From: Flavobacterium sp. ENC
GTDB lineage: Bacteria; Bacteroidota; Bacteroidia; Flavobacteriales; Flavobacteriaceae
DNA length: 64,000 nucleotides
NCBI RefSeq assembly: GCF_020991415.1
Contig: NZ_JAJMOY010000007.1
Span: 62,001 to 126,000, forward strand
Direction: 5' to 3'
In this document: piece by piece, positions 52,726 through 63,500 of the stretch
How positions within the stretch are numbered: the first letter of the stretch is position 1
Layout: each line of letters begins with the position of its first letter
Program-made: the position numbers and the translations under genes
Notes under the pieces: model-generated
Database searches by the model: none
What the model was told of the DNA's origin: nothing
Seen by the model: only the letters and a program-made list of their open reading frames with translations

Positions 52726-54744
52726 TTAATGGTGAATATTGGGAAGGCTAAAGTAAAAACTGGAGCCTGTGTCTAATTTTGATTCTGCCCAAACCGCTCC
52801 GTGATGGCGGCTTACTATTTTTTGAACAATAGCCAGGCCAATGCCCGTACCGTCAAATTCCTCCTGGGAATGCAGGCGCTGGAAAACGCCAAATAGTTTA
52901 TCGTAATATTGCATATCGAAGCCTGCGCCGTAATCCTGTACGCAGTATACAATCTTGTCTTTTTGGATAGTGGAGGTAATTTTAATGCGGATTTCCGGTT
53001 TGTATTGGGAGTATTTAATGGCATTGGAAATAAGATTGATCCAGACCTGCTTGATGAGTGAAGGATCACCGTTGGAAGGGGCAAGTGCTTGTAAATCAAA
53101 CAGCGGTATTTTAGCACCATTGTCAAAAAGAATATCATTAATGACACCATTTACCAGGGCATCCATATTTATGGCAGTGGCACTGACTTGTTTACGTCCC
53201 AGTTTACTAAAAGCGAGCAAATCATCAATGAGCATCCCCATTTTCCTCGAATTGTGTATCACGGCCTGCAGTACTTTTTTGCCATCTTCGTCAATCGAGT
53301 CGGCATGGTCTTCAATCAAAATTTGCGTGTAGCCATTGATGGCCCGTATCGGAGCCCGTAAATCGTGAGAGACTGAGTATGAAAATGCACCCAGTTCTTC
53401 CTGCGCTTTTTTCAGTTCATTATTGGCCAGCGTAAGTTCTTTTCCCCTTTTTTCCTGATAGGCCAGCTCCCGGTTGGTTACAATTAACGCTGCGGCAATT
53501 TTTTCTTTTTCTGCTTTTCTTTTTTCTTTCTGTATGTTTTCCAGCGCCAGTTTTTTATTGGCAATAATCAGTTCTGCAGCACGTTTTTCTCTTTCCCTGC
53601 TCTGAAGGGCAAGTTGTTTATGGGCAGTAACCAGTTCTATGGCTCTTTTTTCCTTTTGCTCATTTTGAAATTCCAGTTCCTTATTGGCAATGATTAATTC
53701 TGCTGCGCGTTTTTCCTTTTCTTCATTCTGGAAAGCAAGTTCCTTAACAGCAATAACCAGCTCTGAAGCACGATCTTCTTTCTGATTGTTCTGGAACTCC
53801 AGTTCCTTATTGGCAATAATTAATTCTGCTGCGCGCTTTTCTTTTTCTTCATTCTGAAAAGCAAGTTCCTTCACGGCGATGACCAGCTCTGAAGCCCGTT
53901 TTTCTTTTTGTTGATTCTGAAACTCCAGTTCCTTATTGGCAATAATTAATTCTGCCGCACGTTTTTCCTTTTCTTTGTTCTGGAAAGCAAGTTCTTTAAC
54001 GGCGATGACCAGTTCTGAAGCACGCTTTTCTTTTTCTACGGCCTCTGTTGCCAATTGCAGGAATTGCTTTTTGGCAAGTGTAACATCAGTGGCGAGTTTT
54101 AATATTTTATAAGGATTACCGGAAATATCCAAAATTGGATTATAACTGCCCAGTAACCATACACTTTTACCCTTTTTGGTGACCCTTTTAAACTCGTCTT
54201 TTTGGTAAACTCCTTTCTTCAAAGTATTCCAGAACTGTTTATAAGCATCTGATTTTGCATATTCTTTATCGACAAACAGGCTATGATGCTTTCCTATAAG
54301 GTCTTTTTTGGCATAGCCCATGATTTTGAGGAAATTTTGATTGGCTGTAAGGATATTGCCTTCAAGATCGAACTCTATTGCCGCATTAGAAACGGCAATT
54401 GCATTGATATGGTTCTGTAACTGCTGCTCCTTGGCTCTTAGCTGTTCATTTAGCAAATACAATTCATCAGCACGTTTTTGCTTCTCTTTGTTTTGAAAAG
54501 CAAGCTCTTTATTGGCTATAATAAGTTCGGCGGCTCGTTTTTCTTTTTCGTCACTCTGGAAGGCCAGTTCTTCATTGGCAATGACCAGTTCGGAAGCTCG
54601 CTTTTCCTTTTCTGTATTCTGATAAATGATTTCTTTTTTGGCGATGCTTAACTGTAAATTTTCAGCTCTGGCTTCTTTATTGTAGAGTGAAGTTTTTTCG
54701 CTGGAAGTAATCGGTTCTTTGCCTTTTTTTGCTGTGCTGCCCAT
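52726..54744 (-). CDS. PAS sensor kinase with long 21-residue coiled-coil repeats
   Basis: A 672-residue cytoplasmic kinase. The N-terminal 90 residues hold about three copies of a 21-residue unit, E-K-R-A-x-E-L-x-I-A-x-x-E-L-x-F-Q. A PAS domain follows (about 100-225, IEFDLEGNILTANQNFLKIM), then eight more copies and a diverged tail (about 230-440). The kinase core has H460 in SVSHDLRAPIRAI, then LISNAIKYSQY, DYGAGFDM and GTGIGLAIVQK. Twenty-one residues are three heptads, as expected for a parallel signalling helix. The repeats make the rod between sensor and kinase exceptionally long. It starts an operon with the 52275 and 50946 genes (10 and 36 nt spacing). Confidence 0.93.
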   Translation of the reverse strand: MGSTAKKGKEPITSSEKTSLYNKEARAENLQLSIAKKEIIYQNTEKEKRASELVIANEELAFQSDEKEKRAAELIIANKELAFQNKEKQKRADELYLLNEQLRAKEQQLQNHINAIAVSNAAIEFDLEGNILTANQNFLKIMGYAKKDLIGKHHSLFVDKEYAKSDAYKQFWNTLKKGVYQKDEFKRVTKKGKSVWLLGSYNPILDISGNPYKILKLATDVTLAKKQFLQLATEAVEKEKRASELVIAVKELAFQNKEKEKRAAELIIANKELEFQNQQKEKRASELVIAVKELAFQNEEKEKRAAELIIANKELEFQNNQKEDRASELVIAVKELAFQNEEKEKRAAELIIANKELEFQNEQKEKRAIELVTAHKQLALQSREREKRAAELIIANKKLALENIQKEKRKAEKEKIAAALIVTNRELAYQEKRGKELTLANNELKKAQEELGAFSYSVSHDLRAPIRAINGYTQILIEDHADSIDEDGKKVLQAVIHNSRKMGMLIDDLLAFSKLGRKQVSATAINMDALVNGVINDILFDNGAKIPLFDLQALAPSNGDPSLIKQVWINLISNAIKYSQYKPEIRIKITSTIQKDKIVYCVQDYGAGFDMQYYDKLFGVFQRLHSQEEFDGTGIGLAIVQKIVSRHHGAVWAESKLDTGSSFYFSLPNIHH
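53520..54040 (-). repeat. Tandem 63-nt coiled-coil repeats, alternating types, in the sensor kinase gene
   Basis: Eight to nine consecutive 21-codon units, alternating SELVIAVKELAFQN and AELIIANKELEFQN types, so the effective duplication unit is 42 codons (126 nt). A further block of about three units lies at about 54480-54660 on the other side of the PAS domain. Confidence 0.8.
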
Positions 54745-55173
54745 ATATGCGTAATATTATTTAAAAAATAATGGCAGTAATTTGCTGGAAAAGCACCGAT
54801 ATTTTATAATTTGAATGGAGTATTAAGTATACAATAATCCTTTAGCAGTTACCCAAAAATAAAATGAGGCCGTACACGATATTGCGATTGTACGAATGTA
54901 GTGAATAAAGCGGGATAATTTTGCTTGTTTTCAATGAAATAATCAGAATGAAATAAAATAAAGGGGTATCATCAGGATTGATAAGCTTCAGGTGGCGTTT
55001 TCCGAATATACTTTGCTTTAAAGCTTATGATGAGGGTAAGTACAATCAATTGGAATACAAACTTCTATGAGAAAGTTCCTGGTATGGTTTTTTTATGTTT
55101 GGTACTGAGTTTAACTTGAAAAATATAAAATCAGTACCAAACAGGATATCTAAACAGCGTTTAATATTAGAGC
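54745..55173. other. Intergenic region before the signalling operon
   Basis: 429 nt, AT-rich. The upstream side of the signalling operon and the downstream side of the second surface module. It contains an inverted repeat (55097-55142). No gene supported. Confidence 0.5.
55097..55142. repeat. 12-bp perfect inverted repeat, 22-nt spacer
   Basis: GTTTGGTACTGA (55097-55108) and TCAGTACCAAAC (55131-55142). There is no T-run next to it, so it is not a typical terminator, though it lies just after the 55174 gene. It may be an RNA 3' hairpin or a protein site. Confidence 0.5.
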
Positions 55174-56700
55174 TTATTTTATGGTTATCGTAATATTGGG
55201 AACTACAAGTTGGCCTGTCGCTCCGGAATTACGCTGTAAAGCCACTTCGATATAATCGTTAGTAGTTAGTTCGGTAGTTGCATTTAACGGAAGAACGATA
55301 ATATCATTAACGGCAGCGCCTCTTCCGTAGATTTTGTATTGCGTTAAGGGAGTTCCATTTTTCATAATATAGGCTATAAAAACTCCTGTGCCGGGCACCT
55401 GAAAAGAAATAGACCCTGCTACCTGAAAAATCCGTTTCTTTTTTCCAACATATTTTAGCCTGTTGTAACCGGCAGTACCCGCGTCTGTTGCAAATCTGAA
55501 CAAATTGGAATACACTGTTGATGGAGCAGAACCGGTACTCACCCCGACTTTTACGATATCACTTGGCGTTGAACCGTTTAAAGTTACTCCAAGACCACTA
55601 TTTACAGGATAATCCATTGAAAAATCCGCTACAGCATTTGCATCTGCTTCAGTTGGTATTCCTGCAGCCCTGACGGTCCAGCTGGTATTAAAATTATAGC
55701 CTGTGAAGGTAGTTGCCGACGGAGTTGCATAAGGTCTGACATAGTTAGCAGGAGTAGGGCCTGTAAAAACAACAGATTCTAAAACGGCATCGCCCGTAAT
55801 CGTAAGACCTGCTGTGGAAACATCTAGACCATATGCTCCGGAACTGACGTTAGAAAAGCCTCCTTGTTTCTCAATCAGATTGAATGTTCCTGTAAATTTT
55901 TCATAAGTACCTGCATTATTGCTGAACCAAGCCTGGTTGCTTAACAATAACTGACCTATGTTCGAATAAGTGATACCGGTTGTATTTCCCGAAAAATTGA
56001 CAATACTCATAAAAACTAAACCATAACCTGCTATTGTACCGACACTTGCGGAATTGGCAATAATACAATCCCTAAGCAAAAAAGTAGAAGTTGAAGCTGC
56101 AGCACTTAGATTGAAAACCGTAGCACCTGGCGCGGTAATAGTAAGATTTCTGACACTTCCGCCCGTAGTTCCGTCAAAAAGGTTTCCGGATGTTTTAACA
56201 ATTATATCTTCATTAGCGTCCAGACCATCCAGATAGGCATTATTCAGGTCTATTGGAAAATTAAATACTACCTGTCCATTAATTTCATATAAGGTATTAG
56301 ATGTTAAAACGTATTTGGCACCACCACCAGCCGCCAGTTCGGTTGCCAGTACAGTAGCCAGATTGTCAGTCGATCTTATTCGTTTAAAATTTAATCTTGG
56401 CAGTGCACCGCCAACAGGTATCCATGATGACGAGCTGGATACATAGCTGTAAACCAATTTTAAATCGGTGTCGTAAACAAGCAGTCCGTCAGCCGGTGTA
56501 GCAATAGCATTTCTCTGTAAAGTAGTCATACGTGGGGGGAGCAGACCCTGGGTGGTAGAAGTTATATCTAAAACAGAGCTCGCGTTTGGAGTTGTCGTGC
56601 CGATTCCGATTTGTGCATTTCCTAAAAACGATGATAAGAAAAAAAGAAACAAGAAAATGCTCTTATAATTTTGAAGGGTATATTTATGGATCATAATCAT
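55174..56700 (-). CDS. Exported surface protein, second copy of the duplicated module
   Basis: A 508-residue paralogue of the 22038 gene with the same plan: signal peptide (FLFFLSSFLGNAQ), IGIGTTTPNASSVLDI, LPPRMTTLQRNAIATPADGL, a long beta-rich region (TGITYSNIGQLLLSNQAWF) and the C1q-like end KKKRIFQVAGSISFQVP with TTNDYIEVALQRNSG. Long blocks are nearly identical between copies (for example YEKFTGTF, TGDAVLESVVFTG); the last third is more diverged. It is the last gene of the second module. Confidence 0.85.
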   Translation of the reverse strand: MIMIHKYTLQNYKSIFLFLFFLSSFLGNAQIGIGTTTPNASSVLDITSTTQGLLPPRMTTLQRNAIATPADGLLVYDTDLKLVYSYVSSSSSWIPVGGALPRLNFKRIRSTDNLATVLATELAAGGGAKYVLTSNTLYEINGQVVFNFPIDLNNAYLDGLDANEDIIVKTSGNLFDGTTGGSVRNLTITAPGATVFNLSAAASTSTFLLRDCIIANSASVGTIAGYGLVFMSIVNFSGNTTGITYSNIGQLLLSNQAWFSNNAGTYEKFTGTFNLIEKQGGFSNVSSGAYGLDVSTAGLTITGDAVLESVVFTGPTPANYVRPYATPSATTFTGYNFNTSWTVRAAGIPTEADANAVADFSMDYPVNSGLGVTLNGSTPSDIVKVGVSTGSAPSTVYSNLFRFATDAGTAGYNRLKYVGKKKRIFQVAGSISFQVPGTGVFIAYIMKNGTPLTQYKIYGRGAAVNDIIVLPLNATTELTTNDYIEVALQRNSGATGQLVVPNITITIK

Positions 56701-56754
56701 TATTGTTAGTTTAGTACTGAAGATTAAATATTTAAGATGACAGTTAGAATCGGA

Positions 56755-58566
56755 TTATTGCTTTCCTGAATTTGATATAATAACTTTTTGCGTTATTTTT
56801 TCATTATCAGCTGTTATAAAAGCGGCGATGTAAACTCCTGAGCTTAAGCCTGAAGTTGAAAAACTATAATTTTGTTCTTCTTTTAAATTGTTTTTAGTTA
56901 TGACGGCTTTACCGAGAATATCGTAAAGAGCGAATGATTTAAAAACCATGTTATTGGGATTTGAGGCAGTTAAGATCTTATTGCTATTATCCTGGCTTAT
57001 AAAAAGGTTCTTTTTAGTCTCGTCGTTAACACCAAGTGTTACATTAGTAAAAGCAATTTTAAAGCGATCCGTATAAGTACCCGGTTCAATGGTAACTTCA
57101 TAAGTTCCTGTTTTAATATCGTGATACGAGGAATCTAATTCGTCATATATATAAATATTTTGCGAAGGATCGAAATTTATAACTTCGGGAATATAAAATT
57201 TTAAGGTAGTATTTGTTGCTGCCTTTGCGGCTAAAGGGATTTTTTTGGTCAGTTCAAAATTAACACCTTCTATCACGTAATTACCATTATCTAACCAAAA
57301 CGAAACATCACCCGGAAGGGTCTGATCCATATTTAAGGCATCGATACCCGGATCTACGCCATCTGTTGCTTCGGGCAAAAATGCCAAAGCAAGTTGTCTG
57401 GTAAACTGGTTATTGATTATGGTATTTATTTTAATATGTGGGATTATGATAATTTCTTCTTCTTTTTCTTTTTCTTGTTCTTCCTTGTTAACAGCTGTTT
57501 TATCTGGTGAAGACTTTGCAAATTGTGATAAGGGAGAACCTTCTTTATAAAAGAAGCGATGCGAATTTTTAAAAGTTACCGTACTGTTGCTGTTGCCCTT
57601 TATCACAAAACCTTGTCCAATAGGAGAGTATTTGCGCTGTATTACCAATCCGGAAGTTGTACCGGTTGTATTTAAGGTACCGTCACTTTTGTAACTGTTA
57701 AAAGTAGCGGCGACATATACCCCGTTTGATCCTAAAACCCCGGGTGAATACGTTCCATACCCCCCTCTGTAAGCGGATAAATAATGAGAATTGGTTGTTT
57801 TATCCTGCTCCCAAAAATATGCGATACGGGTACAGGCAGAATTTGTAGGATCCATTAAAAAAGCATTCAGGTCTATTGCTGACGGATAAGGATTTCCGGT
57901 TAATGTTGATGCATTCCCGGACCCGACGGCCACACTAATATTGCCGTCATTAGGTTTTCCCCTGAAATCATATCGCTGAGCGGATCCCGGATTATTAGAA
58001 ACTCCTGTAGTTTCAGGATCCGTAGTATCAGTGCCACTGGTGCCTTTCATGGTGAAACCTTCTCCAGGTGCAATTGTAGTGGCATTACCAACCTGAACCC
58101 ATTGTGAGTAGTTGTTGGCGTTTGTTAATTTGTAAATCCAGTAAGAGGCTATTGCCAGTGGATTTGAAGTTCCGTTATAATTTGACAGTGGAAGTGCAGT
58201 TGCAGGAACTACCGCGGTTGAAGAGGTAGGACGATTAAGCAATGAGATTCCAAAACTTGTATTACCAGTTGCAATCGTTGGATTTCCAACGGGCGAGCAC
58301 CAGTAATTGTATTCAAAGTTATCTGAGGTTCCTTCCTGATACACAGACAAAATTCCTGTTCCGGTATTTGTAGAAGTTCCCGTGGTGCCTTGCAATAACT
58401 GAGAGTTATTGCGTAAGTAAAGATTGGAGCTTGCAGCCAGATTTATATTCTGGGTTACATACAAAACCTGATTCTTTACATAAACAGGAGTGCTGGCACC
58501 AATGTGAAGTTGCGAAAAGGCAGGAATAGAAATGAAAACCAAAAGCAATAGTAAAGTATTTTTCAT
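56755..58566 (-). CDS. Large T9SS-targeted surface protein, second copy
   Basis: A 603-residue paralogue of the 23603 gene. Signal peptide (LLLLLVFISIPAFSQ), motifs NYWCSPVG, GEGFTMKG, GKPNDGNISVAVG, an acidic central part with the low-complexity run KEEQEKEKEEEIIII in place of the Pro-rich part of the first copy, and a T9SS sorting domain (KSFALYDILGKAVITKNNL, SGLSSGVYIAAF, KVIISNSGK). The first and last thirds are very similar in the two copies. Confidence 0.9.
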   Translation of the reverse strand: MKNTLLLLLVFISIPAFSQLHIGASTPVYVKNQVLYVTQNINLAASSNLYLRNNSQLLQGTTGTSTNTGTGILSVYQEGTSDNFEYNYWCSPVGNPTIATGNTSFGISLLNRPTSSTAVVPATALPLSNYNGTSNPLAIASYWIYKLTNANNYSQWVQVGNATTIAPGEGFTMKGTSGTDTTDPETTGVSNNPGSAQRYDFRGKPNDGNISVAVGSGNASTLTGNPYPSAIDLNAFLMDPTNSACTRIAYFWEQDKTTNSHYLSAYRGGYGTYSPGVLGSNGVYVAATFNSYKSDGTLNTTGTTSGLVIQRKYSPIGQGFVIKGNSNSTVTFKNSHRFFYKEGSPLSQFAKSSPDKTAVNKEEQEKEKEEEIIIIPHIKINTIINNQFTRQLALAFLPEATDGVDPGIDALNMDQTLPGDVSFWLDNGNYVIEGVNFELTKKIPLAAKAATNTTLKFYIPEVINFDPSQNIYIYDELDSSYHDIKTGTYEVTIEPGTYTDRFKIAFTNVTLGVNDETKKNLFISQDNSNKILTASNPNNMVFKSFALYDILGKAVITKNNLKEEQNYSFSTSGLSSGVYIAAFITADNEKITQKVIISNSGKQ

Positions 58567-58639
58567 ATTTTCTTTCTTTTAATTTTATAATCGAATGCTG
58601 TCAAGGATAACTTGCAGGACGATTTAATAATTCAGGAAG

Positions 58640-58852
58640 TTATGGTTTGTGTATCTTGTTAATTCTCGTAGCGATAATATAAATACCAAACACAATTCCT
58701 ATAGGTAACAATACATAAATCATCGAATTTATGGGTACTATAACCGGCTCATCCGGTAAACCCGGAGGGGGGAGATCCTGAGATAAGGCAATGTTGTGAA
58801 TAAACAGCACAACAAGACAATATAACATAGTGGATAAAGGTGATTTTTTCAT
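58640..58852 (-). CDS. Small protein with signal peptide, PINSM motif and membrane segment, second copy
   Basis: A 70-residue protein (MKKSPLSTMLYCLVVLFIHN, cleavage near ALSQ). The mature part is DLPPPGLPDEPVIVPINSM, a hydrophobic helix (IYVLLPIGIVFGIYIIA) and basic tail TRINKIHKP. It shares PPPGLPD and the P-[VI]-[DN]-S-M motif with the 25460 gene and the same first position in its module. The motif-helix-basic-tail order suggests a membrane sorting signal. Confidence 0.7.
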   Translation of the reverse strand: MKKSPLSTMLYCLVVLFIHNIALSQDLPPPGLPDEPVIVPINSMIYVLLPIGIVFGIYIIATRINKIHKP

Positions 58853-59386
58853 ATTTGATTTGGGGATTAAGTATGATAATTGTTATCCATTCAACAGTAA
58901 AATTTGAATTTTTCGTTTCTAATTGAGGTTATTTGTTAAATTGCTGATTATTAGATTGAAAAAGGTAAATTCAAAAAAAACCTTGTAAATTTTCTATTAC
59001 AATAACAGCTTTTCCTGTATTCAAATTTGACACTTTCATTCATATTATTCTTATATAATTTTGTACAAAAAGTTATATAATTCCCACTTTGTTAGTTAAT
59101 GAGAATTTTATTTTGTATGCAAGCATAATAAATAGAATTGCTTTTTAAAGCATCAATATTATTTAATATGAATAAATCATAATACTTCATTTTTTAGTTT
59201 TTGAGCATAATAAAATGCATTCCAATAAAATGCGCTTTTATTGGGAATAGTGTAAGGAAAATTTTAAAAAAGGTAAGCCGCTGAAATCCGGATGAATTTT
59301 AGCATTTCAACAAAAAAGCACGTAGTTGCAAAATCTAAAAGATAAATCTGTAACTGATTTTACTTAAGGTAACAGCACAAATGGAA
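58853..59386. other. Intergenic region upstream of the second surface module
   Basis: 534 nt, strongly AT-rich, containing the hairpin at 59219-59248. No gene and no clear promoter found. Confidence 0.5.
59219..59248 (-). terminator. Hairpin after the DUF4239-like gene
   Basis: ATTCCAATAAAA pairs with TTTTATTGGGAAT (one extra base) around TGCGC, and a T-rich tract follows on the minus strand. It lies 138 nt past the stop at 59387. Confidence 0.45.
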
Positions 59387-60166
59387 TCACTCGAAGTTCT
59401 TTCTCAAATCTATTATGGTTTGATTAGGGACGTCCAAATTTACAAAGCCCCTTCTTGGCCTGTCAAGATCCAGTGTAAATAAAACCACTAAAGAAACAAT
59501 AAGACAAAACCCGATCTGAATTAGCCAGTCGGCCCTGTCTTTGCGGCCTTCAGAATAACCGCCGTAGAAGGCACTAATAATGGCCAGAAAAATTAACATA
59601 ATGATGATACTTTGCGGAACCTTTGCTTTCTCGCCTGCAAGACGGGAGGTAGTGGCATCGATCATGTCATTTAGCGCCGGAATCATCTGCTGTGTTGCTG
59701 CCAGATTAGCCGGGTCTTTGGCCAGCGTGGCGGCACGTTTCCACAAGCTGGAAGAAATGAGCTGAGACAAACTATCGGCCTTCATAATTCCTTTTATGTC
59801 AGCACCTGCCTGATAATATGATATTCTGGCTTCTACATATTGTTTAAAATCCTTCCGGAATAAGTTTCGGGTTGAATCCGGATATAAATCACTTCGCAAT
59901 AGGGCCGTACCAATACTGTTGGCTTCTTCTACCACGATTTTTCTTCGCGAATCGTAACGGTCCCCGCTCATACCAAAGGTAAATGCCAGCAAAAAGAAAA
60001 GCAATGCAGTCAGGGCCGAAGTTTCAGTGGATTTTTCCTGAGTGCTTTTTTTATCACGAATGTAATTGCCCAAAAGTTTTCCAATAAAGCTTGAAATCAG
60101 CATTAAGGTAAACAGCAGCAAAGCGATTACCCAGGCTTCCGTCTGATTTAGTGTATTTGCATCCAT
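59387..60166 (-). CDS. DUF4239-like (bestrophin-like) membrane protein
   Basis: A 259-residue integral membrane protein. Two N-terminal helices (about 10-32 and 48-66) and two C-terminal helices (about 185-203 and 213-233) flank a helical cytoplasmic or periplasmic part. The pattern LTALLFFLLAFTFGMSGDRYDSRR with VVEEANSIGTALLRSDLYP is typical of DUF4239, distantly related to bestrophin channels. Function unknown. It is divergent from the six-PAS kinase. Confidence 0.78.
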   Translation of the reverse strand: MDANTLNQTEAWVIALLLFTLMLISSFIGKLLGNYIRDKKSTQEKSTETSALTALLFFLLAFTFGMSGDRYDSRRKIVVEEANSIGTALLRSDLYPDSTRNLFRKDFKQYVEARISYYQAGADIKGIMKADSLSQLISSSLWKRAATLAKDPANLAATQQMIPALNDMIDATTSRLAGEKAKVPQSIIIMLIFLAIISAFYGGYSEGRKDRADWLIQIGFCLIVSLVVLFTLDLDRPRRGFVNLDVPNQTIIDLRKNFE

Positions 60167-60531
60167 ATCATTTTATTTTTTACAAAGACGTTTTGGAAAT
60201 AGGACACCAATTTAAACAAAAAAGAGTAAAATCTTACTAAATTACCTTACCATTTATTTTCGACTGTTATTCAGAATTTTTATTTAGCGGCAGGTAATCA
60301 AAGTTTAGTACTTTTTTTTTATTTTTATAGTAATTACGTTTTACTGGTTTTGTCTTCTTTAAGACATACAGGCTATAATTTGGTGGTGAGCCACTTCTTG
60401 TTTTGAAGTAAAAAGGAGAAAAAAAACCGAGAGGCTTACTTTTAGTGCGTATGACGTAAAATTTGAAACTATTTTTGATAACTAAAAAAGTACAAAAAGC
60501 AGCTATGCTTTAAAAGACTTTAGATGTAACA
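60167..60531. other. Divergent intergenic region between DUF4239 gene and kinase
   Basis: 365 nt, AT-rich. It contains a plus-strand -7 box at 60470 and nothing else of note. Confidence 0.5.
60470..60477 (+). promoter_or_regulatory. -7 box of the six-PAS kinase gene
   Basis: TATTTTTG matches TAnnTTTG, 54 nt before the ATG. The -33 region is weak. Confidence 0.4.
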
Positions 60532-63500
60532 ATGGAGCTAATAGAAAATAAAGACCTTTTTCAAACCGTTTTTAACTCTTCCTCAAATGGTATTGCCCTA
60601 TTGCAGGCACTTTACAATGAGCAGGGTAAAACAGAAGATTTTTCAATTTTGTTGTTTAATGCCTATACCTTTAAGTGGATTGGTGCTATTGACTATAAAG
60701 GCAAGCGGTACAGCGAGCTGTTTCCAATGGTAAAAGAAACCGGGATTCTCGACAAGTTTATTGAGGTCGCCGAAACGGGTGTTACGGCCACTTTTGAAAA
60801 ATGGTATACCGGCGAAGGCCTGCAGCACTGGTTCCGTTTTACGGCCGTAAAGCAGGCTGAATTACTTGTAGTCACCACCGAAGACATCACAGAAGCAAAA
60901 CAAACAGAAATCAATTTGAAAAATGCACTGGACGATGCGCAGAAACAAAAACGGCTTTACGATTCCATTACAAACAATACACCCGATCTGGTATATGTAT
61001 TCAGTCTGTCGTATAAATTTATTTATGCCAATAAGGCTTTGCTTACCATGTGGGGCAAATCGGAGCAGGATGCTATTGGCAGGGGACTAAGGGAAAATGG
61101 CTACGAGGAATGGCATGCTAAAATGCACGAACAGGAAATTGATGAGGTAGTTGCTACAAAAAAAATCGTCAGGGGAACAGTCTCTTTTCCACACGCTGAA
61201 TTAGGGAGGCGGATTTATGATTACATTCTTGTCCCGGTTGTGAACGAGCAGGGAGACGTAGAGGCTATTGCCGGAACAACGCGCGATATTACAGAAATAA
61301 AGCGTGCAGAAGAATTACTTCAGCAAAGTGAAACCCGTTTCCGAAATATGATCGAACAGGCACCGGTGGCCCTATTGCTCTCCAGAGGTGAGGATGTAGT
61401 CATAGAAAGCATCAATAAACCGATGCTTGAGTTTATGAACAAAAAATCTCAAGAGGAGGTGCTTGGTAAAAAAATGGTTGAAACGCTGCCGGAACTTGCG
61501 GACCAGCAGGCATTGCAGAACGTTATTCAAGTTCAAAAGACAGGAGTTCCTTTTAGAGGTGATGACCAGCCTGTTGATTTAATAATTAACGGTAAGCTCG
61601 AGCGACGCTATTTTAACTTTTCATATGATCGCATCACTGAATCGGGAGAAAGTTCAGCCGTGCTGCATATGGCTGTAGATGTAACGGAACAGCTCTTATC
61701 CAGAAGAAAGATTGAAGACAATGAAAAACGGTTCCGTTCTTTAATTGAAGAAGCACCGGTAGGTACGTGTCTTTATGTTGGACCTGATATGCGCATTGAA
61801 ATTGCCAATAAAATTATAATGGACCAATGGGGAAGAGGCCCTGAAATAATTGGCAAAAACATGTTAGATGTTTTTCCGGAAGCAAAAAGCCAGCCTTTTC
61901 CGGAAATTCTTAAAGAAGTTTACAGAACCGGGAAACAATATGAAGAAAAAGGGGCAAGGGCAGATATAAATATAAACGGCGTACTCACCACATTTTATGT
62001 GGACTTTACCTATAAACCGCTGTTTGATGAAACGGGAAGTGTATATGCAATTTTAGATGTAGTCATAGATGTTACCTCCCAGGTGAAAGCGAACCGGTTG
62101 CTGGAAGAAAACCAGGAGTTTATACGTAAAATATTTTACAGCTCACCGGTTGCCAATCTGGTGTATGTAGGGGAAGAAATGATTTTACGGGAGGCAAATG
62201 AGAAAATGCTTGAAATTTTTGGGCGCGATGCTTCCATTATTGGAAAACCTGTAATGGAAACGATTCCTGAATTAAACAAAACAGATTTATTTGAAAAGTA
62301 CAGTTATGTTTTAGAGAGCGGGGAAACCTATCAGGCATTTGCCCAGTATATTGAATTTATAAAGAATGGCACATCCTATTTTGGCTATTACGATTATACC
62401 TATAAACCGCTTTGTGATGATAATGATAAAGCCTATGGTGTTATCTGTATTGTTATCGAGGTAACCGATCAGGTATATGCCAGACAAAAGCAGCAGGAAG
62501 CAGAATCAGGATTAAGAGGAGCTGTTGAGTTAGCACAGCTGGGTACCTGGAGTATTGACGTTGCGACCAATGGACTTGTCTATTCGGACCGCCTTATAGA
62601 ATGGTTTGGATTTGATCCTAACAATAAAGATTATAACGAAGTAATACCCATATTGGCAGAGGGAGATCAGCAAAGAGTAACCAAAGCTTTGGCCTGGGCA
62701 TTTAAACCGGAATCAGGAGGGATCTACGATGAAACCTATACGGTTATTCATCCTAAAACAGGCTTCAGAAGAATCCTGCATGCGCAGGGAAAGACCGTAT
62801 TTGACCGTATGGGAAATCCAGTTCGAATGAATGGTACCGCACAGGATGTTACTTTGCAGCATGAAGTACAAACAGCTTTGGAACAGCAGGTTCTTGTGCG
62901 TACAGAACAACTTGCAGCCGCGGTTGATGAGTTAGGACATACCAACAACAATCTGGAAAAATCCAACATGCGATTGCTTCAGTCGAATGAAGAACTTGCT
63001 CAGTTCGCTTATATTGCTTCACACGATCTTCAGGAACCGCTTCGAAAAATAATTACTTTTTCCGGTCTTCTCGACACGAGCCTGGGAGAAAACAAAACCG
63101 CCGGGGTGCAGAATTATATGGATAAGATTGTACATGCCTCCATGCGAATGAGAAGCCTTATTAGCGATGTCCTCAATTATTCACAGCTCGCTAAATCCGA
63201 CGAGCAGTTTATAGAAGTAAATCTGAATGATATTGTTACTCATTTAGTGATGGATTATGACCTTCTCATCGAGCAGAAAAGAGCTAAAGTTTATATTGAA
63301 GGCTTACCCATAATAAAAGCTAATGAGGTACAAATGACACAATTGTTTAGAAACCTCATCGGTAACGCTCTGAAATTTACACAAAAAGACAGGGATCCCG
63401 TAATTTCAGTAACCGCTGAAACAATTTTGCTGTGTGGAATTCACAAAATACAAACCGGCAGTGCAGAAACAGAATTTTGCAAGATTCAGATCAGGGACAA

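Noticed and set aside
52726..54744. Repetitive kinase considered as a sequencing or assembly artefact
   Set aside because: The repeats keep frame, alternate types and differ at many positions, which fits natural duplication.
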